Source: Ustulina deusta (Eukaryota; Ascomycota; Sordariomycetes; Xylariales; Xylariaceae). From it: a stretch of DNA of 64,000 nt. Positions within the stretch are counted from its first letter, which is position 1; each line of letters begins with the position of its first letter. The stretch lies in NCBI GenBank assembly GCA_023159155.1, contig JAJNNX010000045.1, positions 248,001-312,000 of the forward strand, given 5' to 3'. The position numbers and the translations under genes are program-made. Shown one piece after another: positions 11,718-23,820 of this stretch. The notes beneath the pieces were generated by a model. That model saw nothing but the letters and a program-made list of their open reading frames with translations, was not told the origin of the DNA and searched no databases.

Positions 11718-13314
11718 ATGGATGCTCTCACGGGAACGCAGCAAGTGAAATGGGCCGCAGCTGTGCTGTTTGCCCTCGGCGTCGCATACCTATGGCGGCT
11801 AAACAAGGTCATGAGTCAGACGCCACCAGGGGCAGTCCATGCATCTCCATACCGCTGGGCGGATTCTGAGATCAAGGACACGTATAAGCGCATTAGGGCG
11901 AAACCGATCGACTGGACAAAACACCTCCCGCCCAAAGCCAACCGCCGCTATGTCGTTACCGGCGGCTCCGGCGGCGTCGGGGGCCAGATTATTTTGCACC
12001 TCCTCTTGCGCGGCGAGCCCCCCGAGAGTATCCGGATTGTCGACTTGAAGAAGGTGGAGAGAGCCGATATGATGACCGGCGCGGCGGCCAAGGTAGCCTT
12101 CGCGCAGGCCGACATCACATCTCCGAGCGCGACAAAGGCTGCGTTTGACAAACCATGGCCCAAGAGCGTGGCCAAGTTGCCGCTGACCGTGTTCCACACG
12201 GCCGCCCTCATCATCCCAGGTCACAACTTCCAATGCTCCCGTTCAAAACGCATAACTAATACCAGGCATAGGCGAACGCACCATGGGGACCTTCGAGCTC
12301 ATCAAGCGGGTCAACGTCGACGGGACGCAGAACGTCATGGATGCGACGAAGGCCGCGGGTGCGACCATCTTCATTGCCACGTCTTCTGCTTCTGTTGCTC
12401 ACCGGCCCGCCACCTACTGGGGCAATCCGTTCCGACGCTGGCCGGAGAATTACTTCCAGTTAATTGACGAGTCGGATTTCGACGAGCCGTTGCGTCCCCA
12501 CTCGCAATTCTTCGGCAACTATGCGCACACCAAGGCGATCGCAGAGAGAATAGTCTGCCAGGCAAACAGCCCCAACTTCCGGACTGGCGCCATCCGTCCA
12601 TCCAACGCCATCTACGGGAGCAGCAATGGTGACGTGGTTGTCGGTGAGTCATCTCATCCTCCCATCTTTTCTCTCACATCATCGCAGCCATTAGGCCTCA
12701 GACCCGTCTGGGCGTCTCACAATGTCATGTTCCTCTTGTCAAATCTAAGCAGAGAGGGGGGAGAATCGCGCGCTCACAGTTAATCAACAGGCGAGGTGTT
12801 ACGTTCTCAGGGCACTCAAAGCTGGATGGGCAACATCGTTCAAAACTTCGTCCATGGCGGCCACATCTCACTCGGCCACTTGCAATTCGAGGCGGCTCTG
12901 CTCCGCAAGGAGATGCCCAAGTGCGCCGGCCGGCCATTCATCATCACCGATGATGGGCCCCCGCCTACGTATGGCGACATGTACCACCTGTGCCACGTGG
13001 CTGCCGAGACGACAGTCAAGCTCACGTTCCTCCCGCCGGCCCCCTTCCTCATTCTCGCGCACATCGTCGAGCTGGTGGCTATCGCGAGTAGAACGCCGAT
13101 ATTGAAGTGGATCTTTCCGGCCCCCAAAGGCACGATTGCGATTTTGCAACCGGGCGTGTTCCACGCCGGCTTGAATTACGTGTCGACGGACAAGGCGGCT
13201 CAGCAGAGCGTCGAGCAGGGTGGTCTCGGCTTCAGACACGTCCACACCTCTATGGAGGGAATGTGTCAGCAGGTATTGGAGTGGAACAATGCGCACGCAT
13301 CGCCGAGCGCTTGA
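11718..13314 (+). CDS. 3-beta-hydroxysteroid dehydrogenase/SDR-type NAD(P)-dependent dehydrogenase
   Basis: Extended short-chain dehydrogenase of the 3-beta-HSD/isomerase type, predicted to oxidise or reduce a sterol-like or other hydroxyl substrate. Three exons (11718-12219, 12266-12643, 12791-13314) give about 467 aa. An N-terminal hydrophobic segment (VKWAAAVLFALGVAYLW, residues ~10-26) suggests a membrane anchor. The dinucleotide motif VTGGSGGVGG follows near residue 80, and the active-site Tyr/Lys pair is in YAHTK in exon 2. VFHTAALI and VNVDGTQNVMDA are typical of the family. Both introns have clean junctions: ATCCCAG/GTCACA...ACCAG/GC and GTCG/GTGAGT...AACAG/GC. The family includes Erg26, but the substrate cannot be read from sequence; an Erg26 call would go too far because of the N-terminal anchor and divergent C-terminus. 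Confidence 0.85.
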
Positions 13315-14395
13315 GTACGCAGGAGAGGAGGATATATGGCCACTTGGCTACACGAAAGAAAAAACTGGTGACACTATGGCATTACGATTCACGGGTTCGG
13401 GACTTAGGTATCATGGCGAGAGCGACACTGCGCATTCCATCTTTTTCTTCAGACTCTAAACTAGACTTCTCGAGAGAAGGTATTTCTAGCGCGCCGATAG
13501 ATTACAGAGGCAACTGTTAGATGACAACTCATCGACGTCTTATAGCACGGCGGCATGGCTGTTGGCTCGGTTTCAGCGTTTGTGATGAAAAGTTTTAAGA
13601 CCTATTAATTCAACCTCTCTAATGACTTCCTCTTGTGCACAGTAGACGGTTTCAGAAAAGAAGATAGGAAAAAGGGGTCTAGGTAACGAACGACTCGGTC
13701 AATGACCTTGGTGAGGTCGTTTTAGAGACATATATTTTCAGTGCGAATCCTCGCAATCCATATTTGACCCACGATGTGTAATCTAGGGCCCGGTGTCTGC
13801 TCTCCGGTGTCTGCTAAGCCCGTTGCCTACCGAGATCAGGCCACTGCTTAGTCCGGCACGGGCTCTCGTCGACTCCTGCTCCAATTACCAAGCAAACGCC
13901 GGCGTTTCGGGCAGAATAGAGAAGCTCGTGACTTGCTGTATTTGGTCAATGTCATGATAAGTGAGAATGAACTTCGTGATACCCTTCATCCCGTTAGTCA
14001 GCCAAAAGGTGCCACCAAATCCCGTGATCAGAGCTGCAAGCCGAAAGAAGCAAATAAGCAGATCAGATCCTCCCGAATCGAGATATCAATCGCATATTGT
14101 GGCAGGGATGGCGTGCTACAAGCTAAAGCCGCGATCCCCAATGACAGACGAGGGACCCCTCATTTCCGCCACCCTCACCATTCCCCGGTGAGGTAGGCGG
14201 CGTTCATCAATGATACGTCATGTCATTAATCATCCTGCTGTCGTGTTCTGTGAGGGCGTGTATATAAAGCAGCGAAGGCGTAGCACGATGTCATGATAGC
14301 GATCAATCCCTGTCCATTATTTCCCTAGTTAGCCTATCGAAGTACATCATCGCCTCTTCTCATCAAAGATCCATAGAATACAGGAGACAAACATA
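13315..14395. other. Spacer with carbonic anhydrase promoter
   Basis: About 1.1 kb between the dehydrogenase stop and the carbonic anhydrase start. No gene is seen. The right end holds a TATA box (14261-14269). Confidence 0.45.
14261..14269 (+). promoter_or_regulatory. TATA box of the beta-carbonic anhydrase gene
   Basis: TATATAAAG lies 127-135 bases upstream of the carbonic anhydrase start codon, a normal distance for a fungal TATA box with a short 5' leader. Confidence 0.5.
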
Positions 14396-15132
14396 ATGAC
14401 CTCCGAAATCCAGAAGAACCTCGTTGAGAAGAATGCCGAGTACGCTCGCACGTTCGATCAAGGCCACCTCGCTCTTCCGCCCGCGAAGAAATATCTTGTC
14501 CGTAAGTTGTCACTCCCTGGGTTTACCGCGTAATACCAAAAACTACCGGGATCATCGTACTGATAGCCTCCAGTCACGTGTATGGATGCACGCATCGACC
14601 CGGCAGCGGCCTTTGGGATCTCGCTAGGTGACGCCCACGTTATACGAAACGCAGGTGCCAGCGCGAAGGACGCCCAACGGTCCATCGTGATCTCAGAGCA
14701 GCTCCTAGGCACGCGTGAGAGTGAGTGATATCCAAAGTTACTTTATTTGCAATGTCCTGGCCGATTACCTCGAGCGGGGGAAAGGAGAAAAGAGACTCTG
14801 TTCGAGCCAGATCTGCTTTAGAGCTTGACAGACTGTTCCCTGGAGAGCAATTAACTAATTCCAGCTCTTTTAAAGTCATATTGGTGAAGCACACGGGATG
14901 CGGCATGTTGACCTTTACAAATGATGATGCGCACGCCCTTGTCAAGCAGAACCTCGGCCCGGCCGCCGCCGCCGAGCTAGGAACCCTCGATTTCTTGCCC
15001 TTCTCTGATCTTGATGATGCCGTCAAGGAGGACGTAGGGTTCTTGAAGAAGTCGACTACAGTTCCGGAAGATGTGAAGATCAGTGGGTGGGTTTATGAAG
15101 TGGAGACGGGTAGGGTGAGACAGGTTGTCTGA
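14396..15132 (+). CDS. Beta-class carbonic anhydrase (short form)
   Basis: Zinc enzyme interconverting CO2 and bicarbonate. Three exons (14396-14501, 14574-14720, 14876-15132) give about 169 aa. The zinc site is complete: Cys and the Asp/Arg dyad in TCMDARIDP, then His and Cys in VKHTGCGML. The second intron (14721-14875) ends in AAAG so that GTRE runs into [10 protein letters not shown], as the family requires; an earlier CCAG acceptor would break the frame. The length fits the small beta enzymes of filamentous fungi, which lack the N-terminal extension of the mitochondrial type, and no targeting signal is evident, so the enzyme is probably cytosolic. The gene ends 150 bases from the DUF3605 gene on the other strand. 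Confidence 0.92.
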
Positions 15133-15282
15133 GGTCTCGGGTTTAGGATTATAGTGCTTTGCGGAGGTAATAGTCGGGAACCAGAAATCTACGAAAGACC
15201 ATGATATTTAATGGACTATTCGCGTCTGGTTGTCTATGTCTATGAGGTGTAACCCCGAAACGCTCGTTATTCGGCAGTTAAA

Positions 15283-16011
15283 TCAGACCTTTCGGATGAG
15301 TGGAACATCGCCCTTAGTCACTTCGTCGATAAAGGCAGGATCTGGGTCATATAACATGACATGAAAATGCTCAACTGCCTGAACCGACTTTAGAGAACGC
15401 CAGTTTTTGAACCAGATGTACTATTTAACTGGGAGTAAGTATGAATATTGAGCAGACTGATTATGAGATAGATGTCTTACATGATCGCTCGGCACCCTCG
15501 AACCGAAAGTCTTCAGAACGAATGCATCGATCTCGGCCCGGGCTTTTGCCGTTAGGTCGTCGGTGGCGGGGTCATCTTCAAGGTCGAACTTCGTCCAGAC
15601 AACGAGATGAACTATCTTCTTGTCGAGGCCGTATGGCCAGTCGTTCCACAAGATCTTTATGTCCTCTTCGCACTCGAACGGTTTGCCCTTGGGCGTTATG
15701 GGCATGTCCCAATAAAGCCTCTTTGTTAGGATGAAATCCATGACGCTGCCATAACCCTGCTTCAATTTCCACGTGTATTCTAGGTATTTCCGCAGCTCGG
15801 ACGGCACGCGCTGGAACAGATCGAGGCGATTGTCCAAAATCAGCTTCTGCACCTCGGGCCAGGTGCTGAGGTGGTGCTCTATGTCTGGCGTGCTGATAAT
15901 GCCCTTGTCCTTGGGGTTCAGTATGCGCAAGAAGTCGGGGCATTCTTCCGTCCTCTCGTCCTCCGGGACGTTGACTTGCCAGTATAGCAACTCGGGACTG
16001 AAACTCCCCAT
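15283..16011 (-). CDS. DUF3605 protein, N-acetylglucosamine-induced protein 1 (GIG1)-like
   Basis: Two exons (16011-15481 and 15420-15283) give about 222 aa. The family signature is clear: [18 protein letters not shown], then [20 protein letters not shown], and after the intron [19 protein letters not shown]. The 60-base intron has donor GTAAGA and acceptor AATAG; splicing joins SDH to YIWFKNW and restores the conserved C-terminus that would be lost by read-through. The Candida member GIG1 is induced by N-acetylglucosamine, but its biochemical role is not established. No signal peptide or membrane segment is visible, so it is probably cytosolic. Confidence 0.85.
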
Positions 16012-19000
16012 GACGAAGATGCTGCTTGTTGGTGGGATCCGACACGCGCGATTAGGAGCACCAACGGCATATGCAACATTCGGGGATAGAGAGTACGCGT
16101 GCTACTTCATCAAGACGTAGTGGGTACCGAGACATTCTTTATTTTTATATATCAATCCATCGAGAGTATTCAGCTCGATTGAACCCCGGACGTGTTCTTG
16201 AGTTCAGCGGGGCAGGGGGCCGATGGCGGACCCCATGTGTCCAAGCGGGATCCGGTGAGATGCACTATCTGAAATATGCGAATACCAGGTTACCAGTGGC
16301 AGCGCCTTAGGTACCTACGCTAAGGCACCTCAGTGTAATGCAACAGGTGGGTATATTATAAGCAATCACATTAGGTAACAAAAGGCACAAGAATGAGAAA
16401 AGAAGAAGAAAAGAGTGAAAAAGTGAGATATGTATCCCACTCGGTACAACATACACTTCGCGTACAAGAACAAATCCTACGCATAGGTCGGGATGCGTGA
16501 GCTGTTAATACACTAGTTAAACTCAGCTGAAAATCTAGAATCCAATACCCTTCCTTATCTTTTATACAGCTACTATTCTTAGCTTTATGCTATGTGCTCT
16601 GGTAGCGACAGCCTAGCCCATACCGGGTGTGCATACATTATCAAAACGTTTAAAGTATGTAGGTACATTTCTTGCAGTACCTAGATACATTACCGATAAC
16701 TCATGGTAGCATCCAATTCTCGCAGGCTCGGAGCAAATAATAGGGGGAAGGCCGGTGCTCACCGCTGCTGCCGTCGCTATGAGCTGGGTCTTGATATCGC
16801 TTGACATTTTGGTTCAAGACACGAGATTTGAAATTCGCCCAAGCTCGTGTCTCTCCCGTCCCACGTGGCCAGCACCCCACCATCTATTTGCCAGCTACTG
16901 TAATGATGCATGGAAATGTTCCCCGTAGAGCTGTACAGTACATCTCTTGCCTCACATATATACAGTGTCCCAAGCTCGGGCAGGTTTTGGTGAAGGGAAT
17001 TTCAAGTCTAGGTACACTAGGTACACTACCTAGACTTGTCTTTATCACGCCTTCATCTATGGCCCCAAGTAGGCATTATTAATAATGTTTGTGGCGAGAA
17101 ACAACCGGATCCAAGCAATGCTGCGTCCTCAGTAAAATGTGGACAGCGACGCTTCAGGCGGAATTGCTCAGAGGCTTGACCGTCGATGCAACGTCTATTA
17201 CCTATCTTCTTGACATCAATAAAAGCCCCACAGACGACACGGAATGCGGTAGGTATCGAATCAATTATTGAAACGCGGCTGGATAGAGCGTTAGCCACGC
17301 AAGATGCAGGTCCAGAGCTGCCGGATCCTGGCATGCCTAGCCTTTGAGTTGCCTCCATTACCGAGTCCCCCTTGTCCTGACCGCTGCACAGATTACGTCG
17401 TGTACCTGCCCTTGATTGAGACGAGTCTGGACCACATTGATATTGAAACGAAGCTACGTACCTAAACCATCATGGATTCGGGGGAGCGTTTCTTGGCCGG
17501 CGGCCATGAAGCCGGGCATGTTCCAACGACAGAAGATGGAGAATCCCACATTGGCTGAACAGGTAGCCATACGGTACACCTTATCTCGACTGGTTAGCTA
17601 TCTCGAAATATGTGGAATCTCGGAGAAAAAGATGACCAGATTCGGTCAATTCGAGATGAACGAGTTGTATATGCGAGTACCGCTAGTCAGTCCATGTAGA
17701 TGCAGAACCTTCGACAAGCGAGGGGCGACGATACGTCAATGCAGATGGCGCCACTGATAACCGTCTCCCAGGTCCCTGGCGAGACGTTGGGAGAACAAGC
17801 ATATGTGGTGCATACAAACCACTAACCTAGGTAGTGCAGTGTACCTGTAGAGATCTAGAACACTCAACCACGACAGTGTGGGTGGAATCCGGCAGCAGAT
17901 GTAGCCAGCCACAGGAGATTATCAGCCCTTGTTCGGCCATCCCAGAGCACGTAATGTGCCACCAAATATGAGGCTTTTCGGGGGCAAGACGAGCCTATCT
18001 TCGCCAAGGACGGGATCTTGCTGCGCCCTGAATCCCACCAATTTGGCTGAGGGAACGCCACCAGCCGAGAGAGACGGACGTTAGGTCTACTTCGTCTTAG
18101 GGTCGTTGGTTGTCGGCTATCCCCATCAGATTTCAATGACCGGGAATTACTCCTGTGGGGCAACTAATACTCCTAGCTCACTCTGTGTTCACTTTGCCGC
18201 AGCAATGGAGCTCCAGGCGGCCATCATAAAGGGGGCGTGCTCGTATAAGTAGGTATTTAGATAGACCACATGCCATCCCAGGGCCAGCTAATCTTCTCCG
18301 TCGTGCCTTTAATTTTCTGTACTCTAGATAACGCACTCGTCTCGTTTGGCATTTGCCGCATCAGTCTGTTGTAGGGTTCAAGAGGTATGTTGCCGATCTC
18401 CCACTCTTCACAGCAACAGTTGCCTCCTCCTTGACTGCCCCTCTCTGAAACCCCCCGTCCCTTTGTCTGGCTTGCATTCTTTTCTTGTGCCGCCTCGGGA
18501 TGTCTGCAGAACAAGTAGTGGTCTATAGTACAATTGAAAGCACCCACATGACACCTACAGTGTGGCTTGGAGGCGCGACACGATGAAAGACACCATGTGT
18601 GATGGGAATGGGGAGTGGGCAAAAAGGAGCACGATGCGGATATGCAGACATGCAGACATGCGGACACTGCCTCGAACAAACAAGGATCTGCATTACGTCA
18701 ATCGTGCACTACAAACATATGGCTAATGATTTATTAAGCAGTCGCGGAGCACACAAGCACACCAACGGCAGATCAACCGTGAAATCAAGGTGATAAAGTG
18801 ACGGATTGGACAAACGGAACGGGCAAACGATAAAAAGAAAAGGAGTCTTGTATACCTGCTACAACTTGGTCCTCACAGTCCTCCAGGTACCTATTGTCAC
18901 AAGTAAGTTTGGCTCCCGTCTCCTGTCCCCTGCCAGAGTCGGGTCAGCATAGGTAAGCTAGCAGCTTAACCTGCCCACTATCTACCACGGTAAGGTAGGT

Positions 19001-19391
19001 GGTACCTAGCGGTACCCCACCATCAAGCACGTCGCCCCCACTGCAACCAGTGTCCGTCGAGAATTACAGCTGCACAGCTGTACCTCCAGCATTAGGTGCC
19101 TCCCAAGCTCATCGCCAATTGCCCAGTCTTCTGCCCAGTCCTTAACTTGCTTGTGCTTCCAATTACCTCACCCCTGCCCCTCACCTGTCCGCCACTTACA
19201 CATCGCCTGGGGGCAACGTTAAAACCTGGCTTTTCCTCACCTACTTTTTCCTCCCCTCCAAAGTTCTCTCCTCGGTATATACCATCGAGGCGCTCTGGCC
19301 CGACGACCTTCTACCTACCTCTCTTGTACAGCTGCACACTACGTGTCCTCTAACAAGCTCCAGACTAGTCTTCCGTTCCTCTGCCTTGACC
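16012..19391. other. Gene-poor spacer and UGP1 upstream region
   Basis: 3.4 kb between DUF3605 and UGP1. I see no supported gene: frames are short and antisense frames overlap one another without motifs. It carries several GGTACCTA/TAGGTAC words (for example 16305-16325, 17010-17030, 18985-19015). From about 19130 to 19390 the plus strand becomes rich in C and T, as often found upstream of strongly expressed fungal genes, with TATATA at 19276-19281, 111 bases before the UGP1 start. Confidence 0.4.
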
Positions 19392-21601
19392 ATGGCCCAG
19401 GCGATCAAGAGTGCATTGCCTTCCCACCTCAAGCCCCAGCTTGGAGGTAAAGACTCGGACAGCGAGTTTACTGGCAGACATCATGGCAAGACTCGATCAC
19501 ACATGGTGAGTACGACTTACAGACTGCCTCCTCCCGCTTCAACTCGTTCCCCTGGCGCTTTTCAATGTCGCTGCAATGTCCCCGTTCACCGTTCACCATC
19601 CACCCTGTCTTTGTGTCTCGATATGGAACCCACATACACAAAGAGCTGCCAAGGTTACTTGGTGCTCTTTTGCCCCTCTGTTGCTGCGCTTCGGTGACAC
19701 CACCCACTATTGAATGAACCAAGTACACGGCGTGCCCCTTGCTTCCGTGCGGACCTGGAAACATCAGCAACCTTCGGGGCGGACCCGGGGTCAGATGCTC
19801 TTCAAGAAGTGGTATCTGACGACGCGTCCTTGGGTTACACTCGCCTCCCATTAAATTGGGCTTTAAAGCTTTAATTTATTCAAGCAGAAGGTCTCGAGTT
19901 TCCGCCTCCAAACCATCAGCTTCTCCCCTTGCACAAACTCCTTTCCTCGGGCTACAATCTACCTATTCCTACCTTTGCCTCGACCATCACAAGGAGCAAG
20001 TTGCTAATGGAAGTGAGAAAGGCTTTCGAGAATGCCTCGACCAACGTCGCCGCCGCACAGATGCGCAATGCTCTGACCGAGCTTGCCGAAACAGTCAAAG
20101 ACCCGGAGCAGAAGAAGGTAATTTACACCCAGTGCCGTACTGCCACCATGTTTGCCTCTAACACTTGGCGTGTAGCTGTTCGAGACAGAAATGGACAACT
20201 TCTTCTCCCTCTTCCGACGATACCTTAACGACAAGGCTAAGGGAAACGCTGTGTACGTGACCAATTCGAAAGTCCGGCTCGATAAACACCGCTGACATTT
20301 GTCCAAATAGTGACTGGGATCGCATTGCCCCTCCAGCTCAAGGCCAGGTTGTTGATTACGAAGACCTCGCCAACTCCGACTCCGTGGGCTTCTTAAACAA
20401 GCTGGCCGTTCTCAAGTTGAATGGTGGCTTGGGTACTTCGATGGGTTGTGTCGGCCCCAAATCAGTCATCGAAGTTCGTGACGGCATGTCTTTCCTAGAC
20501 TTGTCTGTTCGCCAGGTCGAATACTTGAACCGAACCTACAATACCAACGTTCCCTTCATTCTGATGAACTCGTTCAACACAAACGATGACACTGCCGCTA
20601 TTATCAAGAAGTACGAGGGCCACAACGTGGATATCGTGACCTTCAATCAATCTCGATACCCCAGAATTTTCAAGGACTCTCTCCTCCCCGTCCCCAAGAC
20701 CTATGATTCTGCAATTTCCGAGTGGTACCCTCCGGGACATGGTGACGTATTTGAGTCGCTCTATAACTCTGGCGTTCTGGACCAGCTCATCGAACGTGGC
20801 ATTGAGATCATTTTCCTGTCCAACGTGGACAACCTAGGCGCTGTGGTGGATCTGCGTGTTCTCCAGCACATGGTCGAGACAGAGGCCGAGTATATCATGG
20901 AGCTAACCAACAAGACCAAGGCTGATGTCAAGGGTGGTACCATCATCGACTATGAGGGTTCTGTTCGGTTGCTTGAAATTGCTCAAGTTCCCAAAGAGCA
21001 CGCAAACGAGTTCAAATCGATCAAGAAGTTCAAGTATTTCAATACCAACAACATCTGGATGAACGTCAAGGCCATCAAGCGTGTCGTCGAGAATGACGAG
21101 CTAGAGATGGAGATCATCCCGAACGGCAAGTCCATTCCTGGCGACAAGAAGGGCGAGTCGGATATTTCGATTCTTCAACTCGAAACTGCTGTCGGTGCGG
21201 CCATCCGTCACTTCAAGAACGCCCACGGTGTCAACGTACCCCGTCGACGATTCTTGCCCGTTAAGACCTGCTCAGATCTGATGCTTGTCAAGTCTGACCT
21301 GTACGCCGTCAAGCACGGCCAGCTGCAGTTGAATCCCAGCCGCTTTGGTGGTGCCCCGCTTATTAAGCTCGGCACAGACTTCAAGAAAGTATCCGATTTC
21401 CAGAAGCGAATCCCCTCGATTCCTAAAATCATCGAGCTCGACCACTTGACTATCACCGGTAACGTAAACCTTCACCGTGGTGTCACATTAAAGGGAACAG
21501 TGATTATTGTCGCTACGGAAGGTTCCACAATTGATATTCCCCCAGGATCAATCCTGGAAAATGTGGTCGTCCAGGGTAGCCTGCGTCTGTTGGAGCATTA
21601 G
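19392..21601 (+). CDS. ugp1: UTP--glucose-1-phosphate uridylyltransferase (UDP-glucose pyrophosphorylase)
   Basis: Cytosolic enzyme making UDP-glucose from UTP and glucose-1-phosphate, the donor for beta-glucan, glycogen, trehalose and glycosylation. Four exons (19392-19505, 20022-20117, 20176-20252, 20311-21601) give about 525 aa. The nucleotide-binding loop is [17 protein letters not shown]; further family blocks are [34 protein letters not shown] and FFNTNN-type [11 protein letters not shown]. The C-terminal left-handed beta-helix repeats ([19 protein letters not shown]) are intact and the protein ends in the usual short tail. The start ATG sits in ACCATGG. Intron 1 is long (516 bases); it joins SHM to AFENAS as in other fungal UGPases. 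An alternative upstream acceptor would insert a short extra segment. Confidence 0.96.
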
Positions 21602-22440
21602 AGTTGTTGTTGTTCCTCTATTTGGCTGGTAACTTTCTTCGGAGAAAAACAGCATGTCACGAGAGCGACGTGTCTTGGTCTCGACTCTCATGCATGCTTG
21701 TTAATGGTATATTCCCTAATAGACATGGTCACGTGTAATGAGAATAAATACAGGCGAAAAAAGTGGCTTGGAAGATAATAAAAGACAAATATTCCGACGG
21801 AATAGAATGTAAACGGAATCATGCAGTCGTGATTTGGTCATCTACTCGGCATAAGTGTACGTTTAAAGTCTCGTTATTGTTTTGAAGGCAAAAAAGTTCG
21901 TACTGTATGTACACTTGCTCTCGGGTGCCTGAACACGTCGTAGATTTGTAGTCTGCGCCCTCTTTTCCCCATTACCCTTCACCAGATCTAGCGTCTTTCT
22001 CTTGTTCCTAGTCAGGCTTACCTACAGTTCTCATGCACTTCAGATCCTTCAACTTTTCTAAAACAGACAAGCCACTAGATCGGGCAAGCTGGTTGATCCA
22101 ACCAAGCCGGGATGACGAGAGATCTATTAAGGCGACCTAATAAGCCTCTGTCTGCTCTACTCTAGACGGATTGGGGAGTGCGAATGGAAGCTTCGGTCCC
22201 GTCATGGCTCATGAAATCCGACTGTCCTGGGTGGAATCTCGGTTCCTGTGTTTTCGTTTTCAACGACACCTCGGCGTCGGCCGGTTCGTCCCGATGGCTG
22301 GAGTTCCAGGCCAGGAGGGCTTATCCGCAAGGATTCGTTCCAGTCGCGTCCTACTAGATAACTTTCGTCTCTAGTGTTTCAGACCTGTAGTTTAAGTGGT
22401 AGGTAGTGCTATAGTTTCCTCGAGTGCTTCATCGCCACCT
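21602..22440. other. Convergent 3' spacer between UGP1 and the ING/PHD gene
   Basis: No gene is seen. An AATAAAT at about 21743 could be a poly(A) signal for UGP1. Both flanking genes end toward this stretch. Confidence 0.4.
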
Positions 22441-23820
22441 TTACTTGCCCTTCTTCTTCAGACTTTCGGCGCGCTCGGCACTACATGTAGGGCAGTACCA
22501 GCGACCCTCGGGCTCTGATTTCAATCCGACGCAGCTCCAGTGGAACCACTCGAAGGGGCAAGAGGAATTATCACAAGCCACCATATCGCCATACGATACC
22601 GCCTGGCACAGACAGTACCTCTTGCCTTCCTCGTCCTCATCGTCGTCGATGCCTGAAACGCCATCAGAGCCCGAGACATCTTCGTCATCATCCCTATCCG
22701 CCATCTCCTCGTCCTTATCAGCTTCTACGCTCCCTTTATGCTTAGTATGGGCATTCTGGTTAGGACCGGGCGTGCCGCTTCCCGCCCGAGAGCCACGGCG
22801 AGACGAAGGCGCCGATTCCGCGTCCGAGAGCTCGCTATCGGCAGTCGAAGCCGGAGACCCCTTCGACTGCCCTGCGCGCTTAACGCGGGATAGCGTTGAT
22901 TTTGAAGTAGGTGGCTTCTTGCGTGCGAGCGCTCCTGGTGTGCCCTTTCGCCCGGCTCCAGTGCTTGACGTCTTTGTCACTCCCTTAGGCCCGGCACTCC
23001 CCGCCCGACTCGAAGCCCCCGGCGTTCCTGGTTTCGGTGTCCCTGGTCCGAGCGACGAATGTCGTGCTAGCCCACTCGAGTTTGCCGGGATATTGCCTAT
23101 ACCAGAAGCCGTTCGTGGCCCCCTCTTAGGAACACCACTCCCAGGTCCAGCAGATGACTCGCGGTGATTTCGATGGAGTATCATGCTCGCAGCAGGGGAG
23201 GCCGGCGCGGAGGAGGAGATGTGGGCTTGGGACTGTGCGGCACGTGCCTGCGAGTTGGACAGTCTGGCGGCGGCAGGGGTGGCATTGTTAAGGATAGGGT
23301 TGAGCGGCGCCGAACTAGTAGTAACAGACAAGACCCTGACGGAGGTGTTGCTATTGTTGGCAGCGCTTGGCCGAATCAGAGACGGTATCTCGTCGGGATC
23401 CGTGAAGCCCGGTTCGCCCCTATCGCTCAACTGCTTGATTTGGAGGTCGAGATGTCGCAAATGCTTGTCGTACAGAGATTGCGCTCTTTGCGATAAGGCG
23501 ACCTTCTCCTCGGCGAGCTTCTCGGCGCGTGTGTAACTATCCCGTATCGTCTCGCGCAACTGGCCCTCTCGCGGGTTGTTCTGATGGCTGCCATTCGACC
23601 GTATCCAGCGCTGGATCTTATTGTCGCACTCCTCGACCGTCTTGATGCAGTCGTGATACGAGCGGTCTTTGTCGGCGATCTCGTCTTGAATGAAGCGAAT
23701 CTCTTCGGGGAGATTGGCCATGCGGTGGAGGAACTCCTCGAGGATGACGGCGGGGTCTTGCGCCTCGACGGACGGCGCCATCTTCTTTACGAAGTCTATT
23801 GAGAGATCGTCTCTAGGCAT
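22441..23820 (-). CDS. yng2: ING-family PHD-finger protein, Yng2-like subunit of the NuA4 acetyltransferase
   Basis: Single exon, 459 aa. Residues ~20-130 form the ING N-terminal helical domain ([19 protein letters not shown], then a coiled coil through [15 protein letters not shown]). Residues ~402-446 are a complete C4HC3 PHD finger ([17 protein letters not shown]...WFHWSCVGL...WYCPTC), including the Tyr, Met and Asp used by ING proteins to bind H3K4me3. The middle is a long Ser/Pro/Gly-rich disordered linker with a GTPKPGTPG stretch. Yng2 is the NuA4 subunit linking the Esa1 acetyltransferase to chromatin; Pho23 (Rpd3L) and Yng1 (NuA3) have the same layout, so the exact paralogue is an inference from sequence similarity. 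The gene is divergent from the Hos2 deacetylase gene. Confidence 0.88.
   Translation of the reverse strand: MPRDDLSIDFVKKMAPSVEAQDPAVILEEFLHRMANLPEEIRFIQDEIADKDRSYHDCIKTVEECDNKIQRWIRSNGSHQNNPREGQLRETIRDSYTRAEKLAEEKVALSQRAQSLYDKHLRHLDLQIKQLSDRGEPGFTDPDEIPSLIRPSAANNSNTSVRVLSVTTSSAPLNPILNNATPAAARLSNSQARAAQSQAHISSSAPASPAASMILHRNHRESSAGPGSGVPKRGPRTASGIGNIPANSSGLARHSSLGPGTPKPGTPGASSRAGSAGPKGVTKTSSTGAGRKGTPGALARKKPPTSKSTLSRVKRAGQSKGSPASTADSELSDAESAPSSRRGSRAGSGTPGPNQNAHTKHKGSVEADKDEEMADRDDDEDVSGSDGVSGIDDDEDEEGKRYCLCQAVSYGDMVACDNSSCPFEWFHWSCVGLKSEPEGRWYCPTCSAERAESLKKKGK

Noticed and set aside
16613..18680. Several 60-140-codon frames on both strands
   Set aside because: They overlap, lack family motifs and cannot be joined by plausible introns.
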